DNA of 57,218 nt from Antrodiella citrinella (lineage: Eukaryota; Basidiomycota; Agaricomycetes; Polyporales; Steccherinaceae), in NCBI GenBank assembly GCA_004802725.1, contig SGPM01000160.1, forward strand, positions 1-57,218, read 5' to 3'. A program made the translations under genes and the position numbers. The notes under the pieces were generated by a model. It was not told the DNA's origin and did no database searches. It saw only the letters and a list, made by a program, of their open reading frames with translations. Shown here one piece after another: positions 10,767 to 22,962 of the stretch. Each line of letters begins with the position of its first letter. Position 1 is the stretch's first letter.

Positions 10767-12508
10767 ATGAATTTTGTTTGTCAGCAATGCAAGCACCCCC
10801 TGCAGGTATGTCCTTGTGAGACAGCTTCAGCGCACTGAGCTGACGCCTGCAGGTATTAGTTGGATGCATCTCTGGTGGACTTGTCGCCGTCTGCGTATGA
10901 TATGATAGCGGCTTCGTTGCCACCAGTTGCAGCCCCTCAATCACGACTCGCCGAACTCGACAAGAATTCCAATTCACCTTCCGCCTCTCTAAGAATTGCC
11001 CGGCAGCGGCTAAGCAAAGGAGCAGCGTCTTCTCCGACGTCCCCCTTGCAAGGGAAACATCCTGCAACGCGTTCTCCCGTCCAACCAAACGAGTCCTTTG
11101 TGCTATTGCAGGATTCAGTCATACGCAACATTCCATCCCCTCTTCCCTCCCCTTCTCACGCAAAGAAGGGTTCTGTGGCTAAATCTCGGCAGAATATTCC
11201 TCCCGCGGCTCGAACGCCTCCCCCGCAGGAAGACGTGCATCAGCCAAATCCTTCCCCACTGTCCCATCATTTAGGATCTACGACACGGCTGTTCAATTTG
11301 CTCTCGAGCCGCACCGAACTCGATCATCCTCTTTGTGCGGAATGCACGCATATCCTTCTATCCAACCTAACCCGCCAGCTCGAGGAAACGAAGAAGGAGC
11401 GAGATGGATACATTGCATTCGAGAAAGAGGTTAGGAAGGAAGCGGACAGGGAAAAGGACGGCCCGAGTAAAGATGAGGTGGAACAGAAGATTGAGAAACT
11501 GAAGGAGGAGGAGCACTTTGCCATTGATCAGCTCAAAGCTGCTGAATCCGAGCGCGCACAACTGGAACAAGAACTGAGATCTTTGGAGTTAGAGGAGAAA
11601 GCGCTCGAGGAGGAAGAAGCCGAGTCAGTATCGCGCACTTCATTTTATTTTTGTCTGTTGGGTTCGCTGACGATGTCGTGCAGGTTTTGGCGTGTACACA
11701 ATGCGCATCTTCTGAAGTCTGCCGAGCAGGCTTCTCAGCTGGCCGCTCTGCGAGCAGCGTACGCCGCGGATTTGGCTACATTGGAGAAGCTAGAACGGAC
11801 GAATGTTTACAATGACGCATTTTGCATTGGACATGACGGTGTGTTTGGTACCATCAATGGTCTTCGTCTGGGGAGGGTTCCTGGCGTCCCGGTATGTGCT
11901 AGCTCAATCCCGATTATCAGACAATCTCACATCACTGCAGGTTGAATGGGCTGAGATCAATGCTGCCTGGGGACAAACGTTACTCCTGCTCTATACCATA
12001 GCGAGAAAGCTTGATTATACGTTTGAGAAGTGTGTACCTTTCATTCTCTTTGTCAGTCAGTGATTTTGAATCGTCGTTCCTGCAGCTACCGTCTTGTTCC
12101 TATGGGTTCTTTCTCACGGATAGAGAGAACAACGGGCGACAAGGCCACTTACGAACTATATGGATCAGGTGACCTTCACCTCGGTCGTCTGCTTCATAAT
12201 CGACGATTCGACTTTGCAATGGTGGCTTTCTTGGACTGTCTCAAGCAATTGATTGATTATGTTAGATCCCAGGATCCCCACGTGGACTTCCCCCACCAGT
12301 CAGTCATCGCACACCGCTTTGTTTGCAACCGGATACTGACCGTGCTATTTCTGCTTCTCTTGTTGCCAGGATTGTCAAAGACAAAATCGGAGAAGCCTCT
12401 GTCAAGGTACAATTCAGTCAGGAAGAAGCGTGGACCCGTGCATTGCGACACGTCCTGCTTGCGTTGAAGATATTACTGAAGTGGGCAACCAATGGCAGTA
12501 ACGGTTGA
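10767..12508 (+). CDS. ATG6: beclin 1 / autophagy protein Atg6 (Vps30)
   Basis: Six exons (10767-10805, 10860-11623, 11684-11891, 11941-12029, 12086-12298, 12370-12508) code 483 residues. The protein opens with [13 protein letters not shown], the N-terminal CxxC usual in beclins. A Ser/Pro-rich linker follows, then a long coiled coil (about residues 180-290, rich in Glu, Lys and Leu). The C-terminal BARA/ECD domain starts near [13 protein letters not shown] and contains TINGLRLGR and [12 protein letters not shown]. Beclin is a scaffold of the Vps34 PI3-kinase complexes in autophagosome formation and endosomal sorting. The frame runs cleanly through all junctions and ends within the BARA domain, as expected. 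The very short first exon decides the start. Confidence 0.95.
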
Positions 12509-13693
12509 CAGTCGACGTCATCGTTGTCCGGCCAATTGTATAGGATACTTCGTTGCGTTGCGAAAATGCCTCTACGCAAGGTTGGAGGCGCGTGCGACTT
12601 CACGCGGAACACTCACGGCACAGACGGTGTCTGTGCTGCAGAAGGTCGGCAGTACACCCTACTCTTCTTCTCGGTACCGTGCGTGTGGGCAATGGGTTCT
12701 TTGTATTCGTCCTCTCCCCATTCATGCCTCCAACTTGAGCTACTTTGCAGGATTCAGCATCGGTGCATCTTGTCATACCTTCGTGCATTGTCAACTGCAT
12801 TTGTACTTTAGAGCTCGAGTTCTTCACGTACGCAGTGTGAATACGTATGCACCTTTTTGACACGAGGCGAATACGCTCTGACACGACCTTGTTACATGCT
12901 TATGTGAACTATTCGTTTCACGAGTTTCCCGCGGTCGTCTCAGAAGTCCGTTGGTGACTATTACTGTAGTCAACAGTCGAATGCTTCGGTAGTAGAATCT
13001 GTTTGCATCTAAGCTTGCTTGGAGATTTAGGAATCGCAGCCGGCCGCGACGCGTCGACGGTCGGAAGCTGTAGGGCAAACTTATGAATGACAATTCGGTA
13101 CGGGGACGCATCGCTGGACATGACAGATAGCCCTCCGAACGGTCTATATGCTGGCTGCCTTGACAGTTCGCAATTTGTCTAGACATACGCAGTTAAACGA
13201 TATCCATAAGTGGGGGGCGAGTAGCGAGCGCCACAACTAGGATCTGCTGCATTTCCCGATTCGAGGACATCGTTGAAACAAATACCGGGCACACCGTGGA
13301 ATAGTACGCTAGTATTTGATGAAGGCACGTTCCCCGAACGGTATACGTAGGTCTTTCGTTCTTGGTTGGACCGGAAAGGTAGAAGACAGACAATCGATAG
13401 ATCAGCCTGACCGGACCGGAGAGCACAGTTGTTCGGTGTTCCGTTTCAAGATATTTTGGCCGGCTGAGTAAGACAAGGACTCTCAAGTTCTGCATGCACC
13501 TCAAGACCTTTCTCGACTACACCGCTTTCGCAGTCTCTCACCAGCCTCTGCCGACATCATAATATACCCCCTTCCTCTTTTTTGTCCGGCCTGTCCACTT
13601 TTCTCCTCTTCTCCTCCTCCTTCCGAGCCCCCGTACCCTCTCTCAACGCCCAAAGACGTTCCCTAGACCGCTTTCTCCTCGTACGGCCTAGGA
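12509..13693. other. intergenic region with CT-rich GSH1 promoter
   Basis: No gene recognised in 1.2 kb; open frames on both strands lack motifs and splice logic. The last 130 bases (about 13562-13690) are strongly pyrimidine-rich, as is common just upstream of highly expressed fungal genes, and probably form the core promoter of the glutamate-cysteine ligase. Confidence 0.5.
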
Positions 13694-16472
13694 ATGGGGC
13701 TGCTCTACCTCGGAACGCCCCTCGCTTGGGATGACGCAAAACAGTACGCAGATCACGTCAGGACACATGGTATCACCCAATTCTTGCATATCTGGGACAA
13801 CCTCAAGGATAGGTACGGAGATGAACTTCTCTGGGGAGATGAGGTATCGTATTCTTCGTTTGACGCTGTGCGGGATCATCGCAGTTCAATGTGATCGTCT
13901 TATCACCAAGGTCGAATACATGGTCGTCGCGTTCGACAACGAGGACAAGAACGCCAAACTATCTCTGAGGCAAACCGAAATCCTCGCAAAGCTTCAGTCT
14001 ATCGTGAACGACATTGCTGCCGATTCTGAAGACCAGTGAGTGTTCGGTCGACTGTCTTCAGGGTATGAACTTATCTCGCCACAATCGCAGAGCAAGCGTA
14101 CCCACCTTCCATCCCGAGTATGGCCGTTTCATGCTCGAATCCACCCCTGGCTCTCCGTACACTGGCGAAGTACGCGATGTTTTATCGGTGGAGGAGAATA
14201 TGCGTTACCGGTACGAAAGTGCATTCGTCTCGTATACACGTGGATTTGATCTGTTTCTGGAAGGCGGCATCTGGCACGCAAGTACCTAAAGCCGAACGAG
14301 GTACCATTGACTATGACCTCATATCCTCGGTTGGGCGCAAAGGGTGTTTTTACTGAGCCCTACTACGATCCGAAGGATGCAGTGTCCAGTCACAGTCTAT
14401 TTGTGCCCGAAGAGCTCACAAATCCCCATGCACGTTTCCCGTTGGTGACATCTTTTCAAACCGAAATACTGAACCTGATTCACTTGCGTCCAGAACTCTT
14501 ACAGCGAATATTCGTAGACGCAGAGGATCCAAAGTCGCGATCAACTTACCGTTGTTCATTGATGACCGTACGCCACGTCCGTTCGTTGATCCCACTATTC
14601 CATGGCAGCGGAGTATCTACTCGGAGGATCCAGGTACGTGCATCGGGGTTCCGTCTTGTTCAATTACTCACAAGATATATTGTCGGTAGAGGCAAGACAA
14701 GGCGCGGCACTCCTTGACCACATCTACATGGATGCCATGGGATTCGGCATGGGATGTAGCTGTTTGCAGCTGACATTCCAGTCATGTAACATCACTCATG
14801 CGCGGCGACTCTATGATGCCCTTGTTCCCATTGCGCCCATCATGGTGAGTTATTAGCTCCGACCGTATGAAGCATGCGCGTGACCTCCTCTCCCTAGCTT
14901 GCTTTGACTGCAGCCAGTCCACTCTGGCGCGGGTACATCGCTGATGTTGATTGCCGATGGGATGTCGTTGCGGCTAGTGTGGATGACCGTACGGAAGAGG
15001 AGAGAGGACTGAAGGTCAGCTGTCCTGCTTCTTTCGGCTTCCAGTTATTGACTGTGTGTCGTTCACTCACACCAGCCTCTGAAGGAGAACAGGTTCCGGA
15101 TACCGAAGTCTCGATATGGCAGCGTAAGTCTGTACATATCGGACGAGTGGCTGAATCGACCGGAGTATAACGACATAGAAGCTCCATTTGACGAAGCGAT
15201 CTTCGGGAGATTGCAGGAGCATGGTCAGTGACCTCATATTCCTCATACTTGGATTCATTTACGAACTCTCCTTCAGGCATTGACGCAGCGTTGGCGAAGC
15301 ACATTTCTCATCTATTTATCCGCGACCCCATTGTAATATTTTCGGAGACTATACACCAAGACGACAAGACTAGCAACGATCATTTTGAAGTATGTCCTCC
15401 ACTATTCGCTATTTGGTTCGTATCGCTGATGAAACTGTGATTTAGAACATACAATCTACCAACTGGCAAACAGTCCGCTTCAAGCCGCCTCCGGTCAACT
15501 CGCCGATTGGTTGGCGCGTTGAGTTCCGGTCGATGGAGGTGCAACCGACCGACTTCGAGAATGCTGCATTTGCGGTATTCGTCGTTCTACTTTCGCGGGC
15601 TATCCTCAACTACAGTCTTAATCTTTACGTTCCTATATCTAAGGTAAACACCTTTCTCTCATATCCGTTCAACGCCTCCTCAACGTCGTTGTCTCCGTAG
15701 GTGGACGAGAACATGGCCCGATCTCAACGCCGAGACGCAGTGAACACCGAGAAATTCTTCTTCCGCAAAGAAGTTTTCCCACCGGGCGTACCCTCTCCAT
15801 TATCAACACCCAATTCGTCCGGAGCTTCCTCTCCTATCGATCCAACAGGGCACGCTATTCCTAGACCGAAATCCAAGAAGCTTGGCAACTGTTTTGCCCC
15901 GGCGCCGAAACCAGATGCTGGACATGAGCTTGGGCCTATTGACGATGAGTATGACGAATATTCTTTGAATGAGATATTCAATGGGAAGGTTTGTTCCCCC
16001 CGTTCTTTACGATTGAGCGGTGTGCTGACACTTGTGGTCGTAGGGCGAGGCGTTCCCTGGTCTCATTCAGCTAATTTATGCGTATTTGGAGACTATTGAT
16101 ATTAGTGAGACTGAGCGGCACAGGATTGATGAGTACTTGGATCTCATCAAGCGCAGAGCGAGCGGTGCGTCTGTCTTTCCTTTGTCCAGAAGTATGTTTC
16201 TCAGTCGGCTACGTACAGGTGCTCTGCAAACACCGGCCACATGGATCAGGAACTTCGTACGTTCCCACCCTGCGTACAAGTTCGACTCTGTCGTCAGTCA
16301 AGAAATTAACTACGATCTCATGGTCGCTGTGGATGAGATGTACGTCTAGATCGTGCTCTATGTCGTTGTGTACTGACACTTATTTCGCAGTGAGAGAGGT
16401 GTCAGGCAAGCTCCTGAGTTTATACCCCCGCACCACGTCAAGTGCAAACCGAACAAGACGAACGGCATCTGA
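13694..16472 (+). CDS. GSH1: glutamate-cysteine ligase catalytic subunit
   Basis: First and rate-limiting enzyme of glutathione synthesis, joining glutamate and cysteine with ATP in the cytosol. Starting at 13694 the protein begins [20 protein letters not shown], matching the eukaryotic GCL family start, and [10 protein letters not shown] follows. Downstream exons give [36 protein letters not shown], the [15 protein letters not shown] stretch, [14 protein letters not shown], and [15 protein letters not shown]. The gene has well over ten short introns and about 680-700 residues. The last junction uses an intron with GTACGT that runs to TTCGCAG near 16390, giving [13 protein letters not shown]. 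The C-terminus is NKTNGI. It converges on the RraA-like gene. Confidence 0.95.
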
Positions 16473-16768
16473 AGCCACGGACTTCATTTGATATTGAAGA
16501 GAAGCACACCACAACGTCGAATGTATGAGTGTTTTTGTGTATCCAAATTTCGACTACCTATCTTTTAAGGTCAATAAGGGACTAGACGGGTGTTCTGTAT
16601 CCATTCCCATTTGTATCTCCTCTGATGTCTCTGTTTCACTTGCAATTCGCTTTGTTGCGTTGTCGCACTGTTCATACACTTGTCTACATATACATATTGA
16701 ACACCTACGGTTGTGACAGAGAAGAGCTCATCGAGCATTCAATGATACAATTATAGTAAACGGGTTGA

Positions 16769-17549
16769 TCACTTTCCTCTGTGTAACTTAAAGGCCTCTT
16801 GCACAGTCTTCCCGGCTTGAATATCACTGAAACACTTTTTATCCACCTCCTGTCCCTGCGTCGCCAATTCTATAACCTTCTGCACCAACTCCTCCGGCAC
16901 ACATACCACCCCGTCCACGTCCGCCACGATCCAATCGCCGGGGTTCACCGTGGTCGGGGGAAAAGTATCATTGGGATACGCGTACGCGTCGGCGACACCG
17001 ATCGTCAACGGCACGTTCACGGCGGACGGACGCGTGAACGGCGACTGGCCGAGCGTCGAGCGGCCCCGCGCGAAGACGGGGAATTCTGCGTCGTGGTGCT
17101 CCTGCAGGTCCCTGCAGCGACCGGAGATGACGACTCCCTGCGCAGAGCACTCTTGTGCACGCGCAGTCATCAGCCCGCCCCAGACCGCGTTCTTCGCTTC
17201 TGTGAACGTGAACGCGAGGTGTGAGTGGGGGTAGAGCGGGTAAAAGTGTAAGAGAGGGTACTGCACGAGAAGGGGCGTCGATGACGACGACGCTGTCTGC
17301 GGGTATGGTGTCTGCGAAGTGCGTGGACAATGTTGGAGCAGACTTGTCTCCGGACATGACCATTTGCACTGTATACGCTTTCCCGCAAATCCGAGTCGTC
17401 AAAGACTCCGAGTCCGAAGGGGATTGCATGGTAATATCGGGTATGTAGCCTCCGTTGGGCACACCCAATTTGATGAGCGCATCCGAGAGCTCGCAGGATG
17501 AGAACTTTGAAAGTAGGGATTTGGGCTCTGACTCGGAGAATGCTGACAT
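16769..17549 (-). CDS. RraA-like / 4-hydroxy-4-methyl-2-oxoglutarate aldolase family protein
   Basis: Two exons (17267-17549 and 16769-17199) code 237 residues, normal for the family. Signature segments are NAVWGGLMTARAQ, GVVISGRCRDLQEH (with the conserved Arg-Asp pair binding substrate and metal) and GDWIVADVDGVVCVPEE. Members are Mg-dependent class II aldolases or oxaloacetate decarboxylases acting on 4-carboxy-4-hydroxy-2-oxoacids; some fungal ones are of unknown role. The start at MSAFSESEP is chosen because upstream in-frame sequence has no family features. It is transcribed divergently from SDR copy B, sharing a 444-bp region, and a broken copy of its 5' half lies at 19434-19629. Confidence 0.88.
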
Positions 17550-17993
17550 GTCTGAACAAGTTTGAGGTGCACCTTGCAGTTTGCAGTGGGTTCGATTTGG
17601 AAGTGGCGCTGCGATCGATCTCTTCGCGCCACCTAGAACTTCAAGTTGGTGCAGCACCTCAAGACTGTCTCATACTGTCTCAGACTCCGCGAGTCAAGAA
17701 AAGGGACCACCGCAGCATGGTCCAGTATTTTTATGGGGAAAGTACCAACGAACGAGATATATCGCATATGCGCGAACAAAAATAAGTGTAAGGCCGACAA
17801 GCGCTAGTGTCTATGCTCCCTGACTCAGCCCGGAGGCCTTATGAAGCACCAATCAGTGTCTGGTGAGCGAGTACCATAAGAACGGCGATGACAGAGAGGG
17901 TCTACGGTACCAATATAGGCTTCAAGCTGAATGTATTCAACATCTTCAACGACTTCAATGCATACGACACTTCAGTGTTGTACTACACCAACC
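17550..17993. promoter_or_regulatory. shared divergent promoter region, RraA-like / SDR copy B
   Basis: 444 bp between two divergent starts. Part (about 17550-17790) is repeated at about 19630-19850 next to the RraA fragment, and the part near 17812-17993 is alignable with 1136-1351 upstream of SDR copy A. No specific factor site was assigned. Confidence 0.45.
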
Positions 17994-19410
17994 ATGTCGC
18001 AGAAGAGCCTCGTTTTGGTAAGTCCTGACTTTGTCCAAGATCCCCTTCACTCGAACCGGTGTTAACTGTCGTCTCTCTCAGGTTACTGGAGTCTCTGGAT
18101 ACCTCGGATCCCACGTGGTAGATCAGCTTGTCGTCGCAGGATACCGTGTTCGGGGGTAAGCCATTAGATTATCTATCGAGTGTACTGCAACTCACTGACA
18201 TCTCTTCATCGTAATAGAACCGTCCGCTCGGCTAAGGTCCTTAACAACAAGAAAGCGTTCGCAGTGTACGGCGATGCTGTTGAGATCATCGCGTGGGACG
18301 ATCTTGTCCACGGTACCCATCCTGAGGCGTTCAAAGGTGAGCCTACGCGGTACTTTGTTTGGGCAATCCGGAGTGCTGATTCTAAGTACCCCGCTTATGT
18401 AGGTGTCGACGCCGTCATCCACCTTGCGGCTCCTCTCGCTTACAGGGAACCCAATGCTGAAATAGCCATCAGCGTGAGTGATTTGCACCATTACTTCGAC
18501 GACTCGAGATCAACTTGTTACATACCAGGTGTCCGTAGACGGCAGTGTCAACGTTCTCAAGCAAGCTGAACAAGCTGGTATCAAGAACTTCGGATACGTC
18601 AGCAGCATCGCGGCTGTCACTACCGGATTTACCAAGGGAGAATTCACGCCAGTGACCGATCAAGGTGGGCTTTCATATTACTACGTGCCTCGTATTGCGC
18701 ACCCTGACCACTTCATTCAGATTGGGTGTCGATCAACAAGGAGGAAATCTTGAGCAACAAGGATGTGGATGGTTTCTCCGTTTACGTCGCTGAGAAGGTT
18801 TTGTCTGAGCGTGCTGTGTGGGAATTCGTTGATCAACACCCCCACATCGAGTTGGCCACTGGTGCGTCTATATCTGCGCATACATCACTTTCGAACTGAT
18901 CTTCTGTACCGATCTCCAGTCAACCCGCCTTTCTTCTACGGGCCATTCGCACCGGGACACAGATCCCCCTTCGAAGGAAATACCTTCAACGCGCTGTCCC
19001 TCAGCTCAACTCGCATGCTCTGGGGCCTCATCCAGCCGTCGGGTGCTTCTCCCATGTCCCCTTTTCTCGTGGACGTCCGCGACGTCGCTCGTGCCCTCGT
19101 CGCCGCCCTCAAGGCACCTCCCGCTTCCAAGGTCGGCCGCAAGCGCATCCTGATTTCAGGCAACTGGAGGCAGCTCTCTGACATCGCTGAGCTCGTCGCC
19201 ACGAAGCGACCCGAGTTGGCCAGCCACATCCCCGCCTCCCAGAAGGCCAACTTGCCTGTCAAGGTCAAGCAGGTAGTCGACAATAAGCGTCTTAATGAGG
19301 TTCTTGGATTGGATGTGACGCCGTGGGAGACCACTATCCTTGATACTATCGATGCACTGGTGGACTTGGAGAAGCAGTGGAAGGCTCGTAGAGTTGATAT
19401 CACTACCTAG
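17994..19410 (+). CDS. NAD(P)-dependent extended SDR reductase, copy B
   Basis: Same seven-exon structure as copy A and about 350 residues. First exon 17994-18017 codes MSQKSLVL; the nucleotide motif is TGVSGYLGS and the catalytic motif YVAEK. Intron 4 (18474-18528) differs from that of copy A by one base, and intron 5 (18665-18720) is identical over all 56 nt. By contrast introns 1 and 2 and the first part of the last exon (FFYGPFAPG versus FSFGPFAPG and beyond) differ clearly. The protein ends RRVDITT. The change pattern suggests recent duplication with later gene conversion. Its divergent partner is the RraA-like aldolase, so a joint role in a small catabolic step is possible but inferred only from position. 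Confidence 0.85.
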
Positions 19411-19433
19411 TAGATGATTTGTTGTACTGTATC

Positions 19434-19629
19434 ACCATTTGCACTATTAGTATATACTAGTACTACGCTTTCCCGCAAATTCGAGGTCGTCAAAGAGTAG
19501 TCAAAGAGTCCGATGGAGATTGCATAGTGCCATGATGGGTACACCCAATTTGATGAGCGCATCTGGGAATTTACAAGATGAGAATTTTGAAAGTGGGGAT
19601 TTGGGCTCTGATTCGGAGGATGCTGACAT
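19434..19629 (-). pseudogene. truncated RraA-like gene fragment (5' part)
   Basis: Reading the minus strand from an ATG at 19629 gives MSASSESEPKSPLSKFSSC, nearly the same as the intact RraA-like protein. An internal deletion of roughly 20-25 nt after KLGVP shifts the frame and a stop follows soon after. Similarity to 17360-17549 begins within 25 bases of the SDR copy B stop and ends inside exon 1, so the catalytic half is absent. The upstream flank of the fragment (to about 19850) also resembles the intact gene's flank. It is a non-functional remnant of a duplicated module. Confidence 0.8.
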
Positions 19630-19956
19630 GTCTGCACAAGTTCAAGGCGCAACTTCTAGGTTCGATTTGGAAGTTGCGCTGCAATCGATCTCATCGCGCC
19701 GCCTAGTAGAAGCAGAAAGCATCTTAGACTTTCTCAGACTCCGCGAAGGACAGGTCAAGACACAGGACTACCTCATGGTTCATTCTCGTTTACAATGAAA
19801 ATACCAATGGACGAGATACATTACATGGACGCGAACAGAAATTGTAAAAGGGGTCCTCCAAATTCGTGGCTCGTTACAGATGCAGTTAGAAGGCGACGGC
19901 ACCCAAGACGTGCACAAGCATGATCGAAATCGAAGGCCTCCATTCACCACTCCGTA

Positions 19957-20597
19957 TCAAGCACGGTCGACACGAGTGAATTTGAACACTTGGAAGGGAG
20001 GATAGTGCGGCGGTTCGCTCGGAGTCATAAGCAAAGGCTTGAGCACGATCTGACAGAAGTACATGTCAAAACTTATAGTCGAAAAATCAATTGTATGAGC
20101 TGACCTGAGTCAAATCATCCGCATTCCCTTCAACAACCCAGCCACTCCTTCCCGTCGTTTGAGCGATACTAGAGAATTTGTCAGTCGAGAAACTTGAATT
20201 GGATGAAATACGGAAGCAGAGTTACACGTAGCAGCCTGGTCCATCGCTCCCGGAGGGAATGATTCTCCACCTGTCGGGGGCAGGGAAGTCCAACAGAACG
20301 GCGAACAACTTGTCATCTATGCAAGCGGCATGTCCAGACCTTCCAGGACCATTTGCAGTCAAGATATATCCATCTCCGGACATGTTGACATCCCACTTGA
20401 AATAGAGATGGAATATGAGTATGCTAACACTACAGAATGAAACCCGATGAACGTACCACAGCGGGCTTCTGGTCAGACGTAAGATGATATATGTTCTTCG
20501 GCAGTAAAGACATGTCCTCTCGGGAGTAGCGGCCGATGCCATTGTTGGAGAGAACGGAAGTAATGATGTACTTTCCGGGTTTGAGAGTGAAAGACAT
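19957..20597 (-). CDS. small beta-trefoil protease-inhibitor-like protein
   Basis: Four exons joined by three short introns give about 155 residues. The N-terminus MSFTLKPGKYIITSVLSNN, then GRYSREDMSLLPKNIY, and a C-terminus PPHYPPFQVFKF resemble the fungal beta-trefoil serine protease inhibitors (cospin/cnispin group) and related small lectin-like proteins. No signal peptide is seen, in keeping with those cytosolic mushroom defence or regulatory proteins. Hydrophobic residues recur at the spacing expected for a trefoil (YIIT, YILTANG, WRIIPSG, WVVEG). I cannot name the reactive-site loop, and an R-type-lectin-like protein without inhibitor activity is an alternative. Confidence 0.6.
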
Positions 20598-21650
20598 GGT
20601 TGCTTGGTGTTGGAAGTGCGAGTACTGTGGAGGAGGGCTTGTGTTGTACAGGTAAAGACCTCTTTTACTTTATAGGTGCAGGCCCTCGGTACCACGAACC
20701 ATGCGGCTCCATGCTATTGACAGTCGTTATACACGTTGATCACATATTCAGCAATTTCGATCCTATGCGAGCACGATTAGTCAAAAGTGCATCTGGCACT
20801 GAGCATGAGGTCAAGAGAATCCGGTACGACGATGGTAATACATACGGTGTGCTCACAGTTTCGTTGTGGAATGAGGATGCCTTCGTTCGGAAAAGGGCGC
20901 GGGGGTGTTGGAGCCATCGTCGTGAGGCAACTGGAATTGTCCAAATATGAGCCAGAGTGTGCATGTATCTGATCCACTTCCATTGTACGCCATGCTTGTC
21001 CCCTCGTTCAGTGACCATCTAACGGCCATCGCGAGGTTGAACAATGCATCGGCAAAGAAAACTGCGACGCTGGGTGTCATCACATACTTCGAAGTATACG
21101 CGACATGGTTTAACGTATATATGTTAATACTTTTGCATCCTACATACGCTCTGAAAAGTGGAAATAGTGGTAAGTATATGATACAGTGACGGATGGATAT
21201 GACGAGGCGGCGACGTTGGCCGTATGCACGTACGCTTCGACTTTCCAGAGCGGACACACTGTGGCAATATTTGAAGGACGTTACGTCAGGAAGAACGTTG
21301 ATACTGGTAAAGCCTTGACGGTGTTTCTGCAGCTTGTGCAATTGCGATTTGAGACAACAAGTTCGTTCGAAAGATCTGTGCCTGAGTCGAGCTTAGCAGT
21401 TTGACAGATAAGATAAGATTCGATGAGCTTGCTGACAAAATGCCGATGACTGCCGCTTCAAACCATGACTGCCCGCTCGCCGGTCAGCCACCTCTCATCG
21501 CCCACCGGCCGACAGTGACTACAGCGTCCTCGTAACCGCGTATGATGCACTGAACCCTCCCAACATAATCCGCACGCTGGTAAGTGTATCTTTTCTTTCT
21601 GTTCTAGCATGCCATCTACATCCTATTCTCTCTAGTGAAACACGTACAAC
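20598..21650. other. intergenic region, possible remnant
   Basis: About 1 kb upstream of both the inhibitor-like gene and the VanZ-like gene. The minus strand between about 20853 and 21341 is open for 162 codons and includes a hydrophobic stretch (PSVAVFFADALFNLAM), but no family or splice pattern could be fixed. I treat it as non-coding or a remnant. Confidence 0.4.
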
Positions 21651-22706
21651 ATGATGGGCCTTCCTAACTTCTCGGGGGAGACCAAAGAACCTGTGTGGCG
21701 ACGGGCGACCAAGAAAGTGCGAAAGCATATTCGAAAGTCCAACAAAGCTGTTATGCGGTCGTACCACCTCAAAATCCCCATCTATGACGTGCCAGTGCGG
21801 CTGAGACCAGTACGTCACTTTCAGAGCTCGTGTTCCCGTCACAAGGCGATTGACCATGTATTCGCAGTGGTTTATTTTCTTTACCATGCTCATCATGCTG
21901 TTACTGGCATTCCTAGGCTTCACGAACTTCACTCATGGCCTTCCCATAAACGACAAACTACTGCATTTCTTCTGTCTGATGCTTGCAACAGGCGTGTTCT
22001 ATTTCATCTTCGACGTGGAGGAGTGAGTGGATTTGTTCTTGTTGTGCTGCCGTTCCTGACATTGCTATGGGCATGAAGGGATGCACGAAGGATATGGTTC
22101 TGGCGCAGGTCACCGCTCATCTTCACTGGCTTCGTATGTTTCATTCTGGGTGGGATTGTCAGCGAATTCATTCAGTCCCTTCTGCCAGTGAGTACAAATC
22201 AGCACTCTGTTTACTCCGTAGCCCTCATACATTTCTATCAGTACAAAAGTTTCCAGTTTGGAGATATTGTGGTAGGTCAATTTCACGTCCTCGTGATCGA
22301 CGTTTCTGACTCTCTTCTCCACAGGCCAACATCCTCGGCTCATCCATTGGATTGTTAGTTGCGTACTACTTGGAGCGATACTACCGCCGCAGGCGAGAGG
22401 TCCGCAGAGTTCTTCACTGTCACTGTGTCCCAATGCTGAACCTTGTTCCAGATTAGCCAGCTCTACCGGCCCCTCAACACAAGTGTTGAATCCCTGTCGG
22501 ACGGGGAAGACGACCTTGAAGCAGGCACACAGCTCTTGCCAATGTCAGATCCGAACCCACAAGGTTCGGGTCCGAAATCTGCTACCAAGCCAAGACTGGA
22601 AGACGTATGGGATGAGCGAGAAGAGTTGTTTGATATTGGGGAGGAGAGCGACGAAGATGAGGACCGTCACCCACAGTCTCCGGCGGTGTCGAAAGGACAT
22701 GTCTAG
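21651..22706 (+). CDS. VanZ-like domain membrane protein
   Basis: Exons join across GTGAGT-type introns into about 245 residues. Four hydrophobic segments are visible: WFIFFTMLIMLLLAFLGF, LLHFFCLMLATGVFYFIF, the segment around FVCFILGGIVSEFIQSLL, and IVANILGSSIGLLVAYYL. The motif DKLLHFF and the pair SEFIQ with FQFGDIVANILG are the VanZ-fold marks. The tail is acidic and Ser-rich (EESDEDED). VanZ-like proteins in fungi are of unknown function; bacterial relatives affect teicoplanin tolerance. The N-terminus is very basic (KKVRKHIRKSNK), suggesting that it lies on the cytosolic side. The start at 21651 is followed at once by a second Met. Confidence 0.82.
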
Positions 22707-22962
22707 CGCTGTATATTCGAAGGGCTTGGCCAGTTGGGTCTCGATGGGTGCTTATATGGATTTCTTGCATTTATTCTCTAATGTTCCCCACATATTCTAG
22801 TGTAGCACTATATTACAACAGTGATTCTGAAATACTACCTTCTGTTTGAATTGGATAGCTATACTTATATGCATGGTGTTGAGTATATGCTTACTGTTCT
22901 TGACACGAATGACGCGCATGTAAACCGCGGAAAGCAGACCATGAACTTGCCACCACACCCTC

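Noticed and set aside
17550..17657. in-frame N-terminal extension of the RraA-like protein
   Set aside because: The extra 36 residues have no family likeness, and the duplicate fragment has a start at the same internal Met.
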